A stretch of DNA of 64,000 bases from Balanoglossus misakiensis (taxonomy: Eukaryota > Hemichordata): the NCBI GenBank assembly GCA_040954595.2, contig CM082596.2, forward strand, positions 5,394,001 to 5,458,000, given 5' to 3'. Within the stretch, counting starts at the first letter, position 1, and the number at the start of each line of letters is the position of its first letter. Below are positions 55,160-64,000 of this stretch, in pieces. Under the pieces are notes generated by a model. It saw nothing but the letters and a program-made list of their open reading frames with translations. It had not been told where the DNA came from and ran no database searches. Both the position numbers and the translations under genes were made by a program.

Positions 55160-58100
55160 CTGTGGAAAGGGTGGGAATGGTCAGCTGTTACCAGGGAAAT
55201 TCATGGCAACCAGGAGAAGACAGACACTGCTCACACCAAATTTCAAAACCTTCCTTTCGCTACTTTGTGTAATATATACAGGATTGCTTACCTCATGGTT
55301 GGTTGCAAACACACTGAGAAACACTGTTGATCCCTATCAAAAAAACATAAAGAGTGATCCCTCCATACTGATGATTTTGATGTGAATGGAAATAGTTTAC
55401 TACATGCAGAACACAAACCATGCAAGTGCGTTTCAAACTTGGCATTTAATGATGGTTATAGTGAAGTACCAGTTTAAATAAATAATTCATACAAGCTCCT
55501 CACCTCAGCTAATATTGCGCCTGCATACAAGTATCCAGAGAGTAGAAAATTGGAGACAACGTAGAGGAAATGAAACGTCCATGTCGCCATCAGCGAAAAT
55601 GCCAACACACCACCACTGCGGATCTCCTCTCTAGAAATTCAAATAAACAGAGAAGCTACATGTATACAAACTTCCTTATTGGTAGTGAACGTACAAATTG
55701 GTCTCTAAAGGTATTTGTGAAGAAGCCATATACTTCACGATAAAGCCTTGTGAATTGGTACAGCCTACAGGCCTTGTCTTCTTTCTCGAATGTCATTGCT
55801 GACACTTTGCAAGTTCGAAAAAAATATGGACTGCCTCCAGAGGTTTCCAGCAAAAAATATTGAAATTGTAGTATTACCAGGGAAAATGAAAACTTGATAA
55901 TTGTGCAAACTTTTGATGAAAATGTGCTTACTGGATTTGCTCTACCTCCAACGGGTCGTACTTTTCGCAAACAGCATTGAAGTAACGGTTTGTGTACCAC
56001 AGCAACAGCACAATTGCCTGCAAAAATGGGAAATGTACATTTTTAGTGATGCGCTTGCATGGGCGATTCACATTATTTTCAATCTTTGACATGGTATACA
56101 TTCAAAAACCCAACAATCAATTGGTTTTCTAGTTCAGCTTTATTGTCTATTGAAGTGAAGGACAAAAAAGTTGCAACTTGATTCATAAATAAAAGACAGT
56201 GTTGTAAAAAAGTGGGTGAACTTACGACACTGATGATCAGTGCAATGGCTGAGCCGAACAATGATAAACTTCCCCTTCCTAATTTATGCAGGCAACTGAA
56301 AAAAAAAATATGAGAAATTGATATCACAACATTCTGAGATCTCAATTCAGGCATTGCAGATGGATAATATTTACCAAGGCAGTTTTCCCCAGGACAATTT
56401 CCACTAAACTTACCTATTGTGTCCAGCCAGTGTAGAACTGTTGTTTCCAAAGATAACACAGAATACTGCATACAAGGCAGGAACAGCCCAGCCAGTCAAA
56501 ACATAGGCAATCCTAAGATAAACAAAAACAAAAAGTCAACAAATAATAAAAAGAAAGTCAACAACAAAATCATGCTCAGATTAAAAAAGTATTTTTCTAC
56601 ATGTATATGATTACATTTACTGGAGTATTTCTTTTAATCTAGTTCCACAAACTCTATTGATTGATTGATTAATTGATTGATTACTTTAAAACCTGTGAAA
56701 TGGGTTAATAAACATACTTGCAGGTCCGACTGCTAAGAACGAAAAATCTCAGCTTGAAGAACTGTTGTACACCATGGAACAGCATCCAAACACAATTGCT
56801 GACCAGCGCCAAATGCCAGAGGAAGGATATTGTTCCACAACTGGACTGCAAATTTCAGTATAAAAAACAGGGAAAGTGAATAAATCTGCTATATGCTCAT
56901 TGAAAAAGTGATGTAGCAAGAATAATTCTATGATTTTTATCATAGATATTGACAACAGAGGACACCTTTACAAATTTAAGCGCTGTTACCATGGAAATTT
57001 GATATATACCGAAAAAAGAGCGCAACAGCAGTTTTGTTGATAGAGGGCGCACATCAACTTGTCATTTGAATATGGCGCTCGCGTTGGTGGGACGTCGTCT
57101 GCTGTGCTATGGCATGCCATAAGTTTGTCGTTTTTTAGTTTTTTTAACCTGTATTGACTCTGACAAACAAGCAGAATGGTCCGTTTTGTATGTACGACGC
57201 TCCTGGATCAATTGCTACCATGGACAAATGGAGGAATTTGGTAAAAATCAGTGGATAATTGTGGAGTTCCACTTCAGGATTTTTATCATTTATGCGCTGT
57301 CTGTGCCACGTCGAACCCCACGGAAAAATCCAAGTAGAAACTGTGACTGAAGATGTTGTGCCGTGAAGAAAGTTATTAGCTACATAACTATTCTCAGGTA
57401 ATGTTCTAGATATTTCGAATAGAGGCCTAGGCCTACACCTATGTTCCAACATTTATAATTATATATTTGCGTATGCGGACGTGACTTGTTCTTATATATG
57501 TACGCAGGTAAGTGAACAACCTCAATGTAGTTAGATAATATTGAGAAAGGTTTCGGTTTAACTCAGTAGTTTAACATTAGCCACAATCCCAATATATATA
57601 CGCATACGTGTGGCTGTTTTTTATTGAGTGTCTACTGTCTATGACATAGATATAGGTCCGTAAAACTCATGTCCAACAGGATTTGGGGATATTTTTTCTT
57701 CCGAACACGTGCGAGAAATCCTATCCCTGGTCGTTGGGGGCGTGATTCAATCGACTTTGGCCTCTCTTAGGGACTGGTCAGTTTCTTCAGCGGGGGGGGG
57801 GGGGATTCTAATTAATGTGTGCCCCACCCCTTCATTGAACGTGAAAAAGTGGGTGACCCCCTACCCCCATGATGTAATTACAAGGGAAAATACAATTTGA
57901 GAATCAGAACGGGTAAAGCAAATATACATGTAATTTGTTGCCACCCCAGTATTCTCGAGAGTTGATTGCGCTTTATGTTTTAATTTGTGTAAGTATTATA
58001 AACGCGAAAGAATCATTTGTGTGAATACATCAGTCGACTGCTGCCTTTTATTGCTACGGGAAGTCCACTTTGGGGAAAATTAGGATTGATGGTCAATAAT

Positions 58101-61100
58101 CCCGGAATGATGGACGGCAAGAAACATTGGTAAGTCCAAAATTTTCTGTGTTTTTATCATTTTTTTTGTCCAGCATACGCGTATTGACATGATGTTTTGT
58201 TGACCCATAAAGAGAAAAATCCTCTATTTCATCTAATTTATGGAAAAAAAACTTGAATTACGCATAAATGTGATATGTTGTGTGGCAGCCATATAAGACA
58301 AGAAAACAGCCTGCAGTCACAGCTCATAGTATTTATGTGGTTTTAAGGCACTTTAGAAATTGCCTGTTACAATGCTACGTTTACGGTTTAGGTAGGCATA
58401 TTGACATGGTTACCGACTAAAACCCCAAAAGATGATTCCGAATAATTTTAATTTTGCCCATTCATTGTACTAAAATGTATGTAATCCCTTCAACAGATCC
58501 AGCTGGTACAATCGTGATATCTATGGGTTGAGAATGAGAGTATACTTAGATGGTATGTAAGGTTTAATTTCTGTCTGAATTCAGCGTAACATATGTTCAG
58601 GTTAAATGGCAATGCTGCATTATATTCAATGTTAGCCTTAGGAATGATAGCAGTTTACAATCTTCAATCCATATTCATTGTTATCACTTTTCTCTTATTG
58701 TACCTAGGTACCATGCTTTTTAGTGAGAGACCTTGGAATGATTTTACGCTCTATATGTTAGAGCTGAAGAGGAAAACATCTTTGCAAAATGTGATTAATG
58801 TGCTGTGTGGGAGTTTGGACCTCGTCCCTGGATAGGATTCTGCAATCGGATAATGATGGAATTACAGGAACTATACAACAGCAGGGAACCAGAACAACGC
58901 AGGCAGACAAGTTGGCAGAGTTCAAGAAACACTTGTGGAATCTTTAAGAAGTTGCTTGAATGAGGAAAGGTCAGCAACATCAAATGGTAGGACATTTTTA
59001 CATTTTAAATTCTAAACGTGGGCAGGGTCAGGAACCATCTGATTAAAATCAGATGTAGAGTTAGGCGCTGTTCTACATCTGAACCTATGCCATAGAACAT
59101 CTCGTTTTAGGAAATTGATCCTTTCGACCAATCACAGAGTGGCTTTCCCGATGCTTTTTTCACTTTCGACGACTTCATTTTTCTTCTCTAATGACCGCTC
59201 TGATTTGCTTGAGAAAGGACGAGATTTAAACGAGATCACCTATGGCATAGGTTCAGATGTAGTGTGGGAGTCCCTTCCAGACAGAAGAGCCAAGAATCAG
59301 CAAAGGTAAAGACGGCGCCCAACACTACATCTGATTTTAATCAGATTGGGTCATGCAGTACTCTGCCACAACTTTTTTGGCGTTAACGCACGCCAAACAA
59401 GTCCCACAGTCACTTTTGACTGTACACTTGCATTAGTCAGTGTTTAATATTCACTGACTAGTGAGCCTTACTGAACACCTACATCATTGTGGTCGAACAT
59501 AATTGCAGTACACTAAATTTAAAAAATGTTAAATGCTAGGTGCAAATTGTTTTATAGATTTCCAGACTTGCCATTCACCTGTGATAGATGTTAATACATA
59601 TACTCTCACAGGAGAATGGTACGTCTAAACCTGACATACCGGGTAGTCCGTTTCTGGCTACGGCCAATAATATAACTGACCAGGTGGCCACGCCCCAAAA
59701 TAGAGACTAAAAAAATAAATTCAAAGCAAAGTAACACATAATAATCATAGTGTCTACTTACCACATTTCTTGTGTGGTTCAGATTGATTAATACAGTCAC
59801 AGGCAACAGCGCAAAGGAAATAATCATATTTATCAACACGAAGTATCTGTCTCGCATCAACCTGCAAAAGGCAATGTAGAATGTGAATAAGCAAACAGTG
59901 AAGCATGAGTCCATCCTGCCATTTCAATTTTAAACACTTTGACGAAAATTGCCAACTATGTTATTTCCTCATAAACTTTGAGTTGAAGACAGATCAACTT
60001 TTCCAACACCAAAAAGCACCACTGGTAATTGTAAACATGTACTAGTATCCAACATTTCAATCAATATATACATAAGAAATTTCAAAGATTTGATTGATGT
60101 TATAATTATTACCTGGACAGAAAAACAGTTATCAAAGTAATAGCCATAAGTACTACTGCTATGGAATTGGTTGCCAGCAGAATTCCATAGCGCGCCTCCT
60201 CATAAAACGGCTGCAATTGCAAAACAGAGAGAATTCTGTAAGTGTTCCGAAGCCAGGTAGCAAATGCTTGATAATGAAAGTCATCACTGATAGCTCTCAG
60301 GCTGTGATAGGTTATAACTCGGTGGTAGTTTCCAAATGAGTTTGATTGGGAATTATATCTGCTCATGGATAAGACTGCCATGCAGGGCAGTTGATCAAAA
60401 AAGAAATCCAGTTTGTTCTGAAGGATTAATTTGTTCGTCCAGTTGCATATGGCACCCATATTGTTAACATTTGGTTGAATATAAACTGTATATCTATAAG
60501 TCTTAGGGTCCTATTAGTTGGAGTATGTTTTGATGGGGTTTACAGGAAAAACTCACAATCGGCTTTTCTCCCATTGCCATGACAACAGCAAAGTTCGTAA
60601 GATGATCGCATTTGCAAATTATTTCATCGTTGGATTGCATGGATACTTCACAGCCATCAGTTTTCCAGACACTTTTGGATTTAAAACAAAATATTCAAAT
60701 TAGATAAATTAATATACATTATATTCATGTACATGTAGATCTATCATAGGCAAATTTCAGTCAACCATCCAGATGGCAGTATTTCATTTTCACGTTGCAT
60801 TGATGTGTATGAGAGATATATCTAAATTTTCAGACATATCAGTCTTTGATGATCAGCAAAGGGTGACTTACCCACTCGAATCCCCATACTTCATGTAAGA
60901 ACACTTGGCATCATATCCATTCTGTCGAGAGGTGAAAGGTTATCAAATTAGTTGTTTAACGCACTGCATACAGATGTATGTCCCCGATGGATGATGTCTT
61001 AAATGTACCAGTTAAAAAAATGTCAATTTTTTAATGACAATAGATAAACATACTTGTTTGGGATAAAACTTCAGAGTGATGGCATCTTCCAGTGTTCTGA

Positions 61101-63862
61101 TTTCGCCTTGGCTGTCGTAAAGACTGACCGACAAAACTTCAGTGTTCACTCGCTTCACTGCCTTTGTGGCTGTAATGGAGTTTACCCAGGTCCTTGTTTC
61201 TTGTCTGAAATGTTAACACAAAAATGGTAATTGTGTAGTTGTTGTACTTGGATACATTAATGCATTATACAGTAAAAGCCGGAGCATTTAGCAATTTGAT
61301 AAGACGGGCTGAGAGCAATAGGAATACATGTATATCTTATATTGAATTTATGAAATGAGATAAACTTTTTACAATTAACATCATCATCTCACAATACATG
61401 TCCTTACATTGAAGAAAATAGACTAAAATTACATCAAACTTTGTTAATCAGATGGTCAAACTTAGTAAAGGTAACATCAGCAACATTAAATTCCATGAAA
61501 CAAGATTGGCCATCTTAAATACTAGTCACTCACTTGACTCCCACAGCTTCAGCAGGAACGATCAGTTGTGCAGGATTCCGATAGATAAACGTCACCATAA
61601 CAACGTCTAAAGAATTCAAAAAGTAAAACAAAATGCAGCTGTTTGTTTTGACCGAACAATTATAACATTTCAAAGTCGTAATGTACCCGTAAGTTCTCAT
61701 TTGCTGGGCCTGTGATAGAACAGCTGCATGATACATTTTATATATCACTCACAAAAAATCCCACAGTTGCACACACACACACACAATCATCTGCACTGCG
61801 CAGAGAGCTTTCATGAATGGACAAACCTGAAGAGTTCCTTTCGCGCAGATAGTCAGGCAATATCACACATGTGCCGTTGCAGACGCCATTGTCCAAGTTG
61901 TCGGTTGATCGTTTAAATACTTGTGGAGGCAATGCTGGTTGGATTCTTAAGCCTGGTAATAAAGAATATAGTTGTCAAGATCAGTTTAATAAAATTCCAT
62001 AATGATGAAACTTCTGTCAATTTTATGCAATCTTGTGATTAATTAATTGCATATGCTTTTGAGACGGTATTTCATCATCATGAGGATGGATTTCGTACAA
62101 CTGTTAACAATGTTCGTACTATGCACGATATTGAGAGTGGTTGGGATTGGCTCGATACATGTAACTTGGGTGCTGATAACGACGAAACATCATTCTACAT
62201 CAATGCAGTGAACAGAAACATACCTATGTTCTTTGTAGTCCCTTTGATGATGTCGCTTTGTTTAGCCAGTGACCTCCCAAATCTCTCCAAGGCTTGAAAG
62301 ACCATCACCGATCCACGGTCATATCCCTTTCTCTGTGTTTAAAAATGGAATGTGGGCTCGTTATGGAGGGGCTTGATTTTTTAAAACACACTTTCCAAAT
62401 ATATTTGTTTGTTATTTTTGCTGGTTGGTTGATTGGTTCTATCAATTTGTCTGTACAGTATCTATCTACATTCTACACGTATCTGTATCAATCTATGTAT
62501 CTACAAATGTATCTACATGTATCTGTCTAGACTATCTATTTGTAGCATTCTATTTATCGCCTGTTGACATGTATGTCTGTCCTTCTCAAGACTATCTCTT
62601 CGTCGAATCCATCTGCCCACCAGATATCAAAAAGAGGGAAACCTAAATATACCTTGTGTATGTACATCCACATCCTCTCCTTTTTATAATCCAAAATTCT
62701 ACTCGCAATCTCCAGGAATCGCTGAAAAAAGGAAAACAAATGTATATAATCAAAAAGTCAGTACCAAAAATTATATTGCAGACGTATTCTCATGTTATAC
62801 CCATTTAAACCACGATCGTGATGTCACCAATATTGGCATTATACAGACCAGTTGCTGATGTGGCTTATAGAGAGTGGTTCATTCAAAAGCCAGGGAGGCC
62901 AGCACCAACGGGCAGGAGTACCATGTAGAGCATTGTGACCCAGTTTTTTTGCTATACCAACGTGTAGCCGCTAGTTTTTGCTGATGATATAGATCGGAAC
63001 TATCTTCAGATCGATTTCATGGACGTTTGAGGGAAAATAAACTAAAAATGTGACACTAATTAGGCCTACTGAATTTGGCCTAGAAAATTTTCGCGTAAGC
63101 TTACCATGTGCACGCAAAACCTCAATAGCTGTAACCCCTCCCCACATACATTACGTAAACACACCTGTAAAGTTCCATTTGATGCAAATTGCAGTTTTAA
63201 ATTAGCATATCATTGCGGCGCATGAATATTATAAGAGTAACCACCTGTCAGGCACGGGGGCGATCTTGTAAGGCCCTGCAGGGCGGTCCAGAACCACCTG
63301 CCCACGACATGATTCATTTAGGAAGAGGGGTGGCCAACCAAATATAACAGTCAGCAATGAAGAATAAGCCTCCTTTGATAAAATTTTGTTCGTTCATTTT
63401 ACTGTATCGTTGTGTAATAGGGCGTCTTAATGATACACAAAGCTCCAATGGTAACAAAGTCTGTCGGGGATCATGGTTGAAGATAGAGAACCACTGCCCC
63501 CTTTGGGTCGGTGGTTCTCTATTACATATGGTATGTACTAGGTGGAGGTTGCGCTGTAACAACTGGTCATTCAGCATGTTTTGAATTGAGCAGGTATATA
63601 TTCATAAATAGCCCAGAAATAAAATAACCAAAATAATATTAAAAGTTAGCAACATAGAGGATATTATCAGACTTACATCAACACATTCTGATTTCACGTC
63701 TGGTTGTGCCGAGAACTCGATAGCGTCGAGGGCGGCGATGTCCAATAGTATCTTGGCAGAAACCATCAGATCACCCCCATAGATCTCATTATTGTTGCGG
63801 AGAATGTTGTGAACGCCTCCCAGATTATCATTGGCTTCTTCAGTCGAATTGATCTCAGAAAC
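54643..63862 (-). CDS. Adhesion G protein-coupled receptor (5' partial)
   Basis: Exons in transcript order: 63862-63677, 62721-62653, 62332-62224, 61952-61827, 61606-61534, 61204-61054, 60921-60872, 60671-60557, 60210-60113, 59861-59762, 56845-56718, 56512-56414, 56295-56226, 56017-55932, 55630-55504, 55333-55292, 55159-54947 and 54684-54643 (TGA). They sum to 627 residues in one frame. The first part is a GAIN domain, followed by a GPS motif, seven transmembrane helices and a charged tail. The ligand-binding N-terminal domains lie beyond the window. The subfamily cannot be assigned; the 7TM sequence is diverged but keeps class B2 hallmarks. Expected role: cell-surface receptor, autoproteolysed at the GPS and activated by its tethered agonist. 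Confidence 0.88.
55292..60210 (-). CDS. Adhesion GPCR seven-transmembrane exons
   Basis: Eight exons encode about residues 294-543. TM1: LLATNSIAVVLMAITLITVF. TM2: VLINMIISFALLPVTVLI. TM3: CGTISFLWHLALVSNCVWML, then FHGVQQFFKL (family pattern WMLLEGVQL). TM4: LTGWAVPALYAVFCVI (family GWGIPA). TM5: LSLFGSAIALIISVAIVLLL. TM6: GVLAFSLMATWTFHFLYVV. TM7: YLYAGAILAEGSTVFLSVFA. Conserved extracellular-loop cysteines are present (SSCGTIS, SCLHKL). Confidence 0.85.
56846..59761. other. Large receptor intron between TM2 and TM3 exons
   Basis: 2.9 kb holding the MITE at 59037-59346, a poly-G run near 57800 and several short open frames on the plus strand. A possible nested plus-strand transcription unit was looked for (57060-58990) but no exon chain survived in-frame splicing. 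Confidence 0.5.
59037..59346. mobile_element. MITE with terminal and subterminal inverted repeats (310 bp)
   Basis: Both ends carry the palindrome ATCTGATTAAAATCAGAT followed by GTAG. A second, perfect 22-bp inverted repeat lies inside (59073-59094 against 59241-59262, core GAACCTATGCCATA). The interior is non-coding. The superfamily is unknown and no clear target-site duplication was identified. Confidence 0.75.
60557..60671 (-). CDS. GPS exon with HL/T cleavage site and tethered agonist
   Basis: Encodes VWKTDGCEVSMQSNDEIICK, then CDHLTNFAVVMAMGEKPI. The W-x-x-x-G-C and C-x-C-x-HLT pattern is the GPCR proteolysis site; HL/T is intact, so autocleavage is expected. TNFAVVMA is an almost canonical Stachel sequence. 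The acceptor on the minus strand (TAAATCCAAAAG) has a poor pyrimidine tract, but no other join keeps the frame. Confidence 0.88.
60872..63862 (-). CDS. Adhesion GPCR GAIN domain exons
   Basis: Seven exons encode residues 1-254 of the fragment. Subdomain A helices: NNEIYGGDLMVSAKILLDIA, then RFLEIASRILDYKKERMWM (the family's F-x-x-x-x-N-L-L-D pattern), then SVMVFQALERFGRSLAKQ. Subdomain B strands: VVMVTFIYRNPAQL, TEVLSVSLYDSQGEIRTLED and AITLKFYPKQ. The N-terminal extracellular domains are missing because the gene runs off the window. Confidence 0.82.
62722..63676. other. Receptor intron, no exon seen
   Basis: About 950 nt with no coding signal apart from the hairpin at 63483. The frame 63357-63584 has no family similarity. 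Confidence 0.6.
63483..63522. other. Perfect 12-bp stem hairpin
   Basis: ATAGAGAACCAC and GTGGTTCTCTAT flank a 16-nt loop in the receptor intron before the GAIN exon at 62653. No flanking repeat was found; it may be a MITE remnant. Confidence 0.6.
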
Positions 63863-64000
63863 CTGTGAGACAAAATTGAATTTTCAAAAGAAAATGTCAG
63901 GATGTGTATGTTACGAATCCTGACTGGGCTGGAAAATACCTTGAAATTTCAAAAACAAAAGAAGTAACACTACAGAATTTCATGATAGAAGGACATACAT
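63863..64000. other. Receptor intron at window edge
   Basis: Non-coding; the acceptor of the first visible GAIN exon (TCTCACAG on minus) ends here. Upstream exons lie beyond the window. Confidence 0.6.

Noticed and set aside
58016-58980. Possible nested plus-strand gene in the receptor intron (an open segment ending GKKHW next to a GTAAGT, then a small exon-like block at 58497-58553 and a hydrophobic frame at 58593-58835)
   Set aside because: Joining the first two blocks gives an immediate stop codon, and no family similarity was recognised.
1-64000. tRNA, rRNA, miRNA and CRISPR features
   Set aside because: No tRNA box pair, known miRNA seed hairpin or direct-repeat array was recognised by eye; short tandem repeats found are minisatellites.

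Overview
This is a stretch of animal nuclear DNA, most likely from a marine invertebrate deuterostome; a lancelet-type genome is my best guess. The reasons are intron-rich genes with mostly GT-AG junctions and 0.1-8 kb introns, GC-rich exons in AT-rich introns, abundant self-complementary TACATGTA runs, short TTAA-flanked MITEs, and a secreted protein that mixes C-type lectin, SUEL lectin and VWD domains. The species call is inference. There is no sign of bacterial, viral or CRISPR content.

There are four protein-coding genes. (1) Positions 1-10198, plus strand, 5' end outside the window: a secreted mosaic protein with two C-type lectin domains, a SUEL/rhamnose-type lectin domain, VWD, C8, TIL and EGF-like domains, two small six-cysteine modules with beta-defensin-like spacing, a linker built from eight tiny exons, and a terminal VWD domain. 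(2) Positions 12162-16080, plus strand: a complete 409-residue acyl-CoA dehydrogenase of the ACAD10/11 group, with a tandemly duplicated exon that looks mutually exclusive and a PTS1-like C-terminus (AKL). (3) Positions 23148-51341, plus strand, 22 coding exons: ANKIB1, a RING-between-RING E3 ubiquitin ligase of 1392 residues with ankyrin repeats, an Ariadne-type helical region, four UIM-like motifs and an extra Cys4 element. (4) Positions 63862-54643, minus strand, 5' end outside the window: an adhesion GPCR with GAIN domain, GPS (HL/T cleavage motif), seven transmembrane segments and a charged helical tail.

Exon models were built by hand from reading frame, splice sites and family similarity. 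In every gene the exon lengths add up to an uninterrupted frame (1160, 409, 1392 and 627 residues in the window). ANKIB1 and the receptor are convergent, with their poly(A) signals about 0.5 kb apart.

The rest is intergenic or intronic: about 1.1 kb between genes 1 and 2, about 6.5 kb between genes 2 and 3, and large introns in ANKIB1 (5.3 kb and 8.4 kb) and the receptor (2.9 kb). These hold several MITE-like elements, a 64-bp minisatellite, G-quadruplex-type tracts and one good RFX X-box match. The most unusual observations are the run of symmetric phase-1 microexons and defensin-like modules in gene 1, the duplicated exon in the dehydrogenase, and the Cys4 exon with UIM array in ANKIB1. The genes have no evident functional link to each other.
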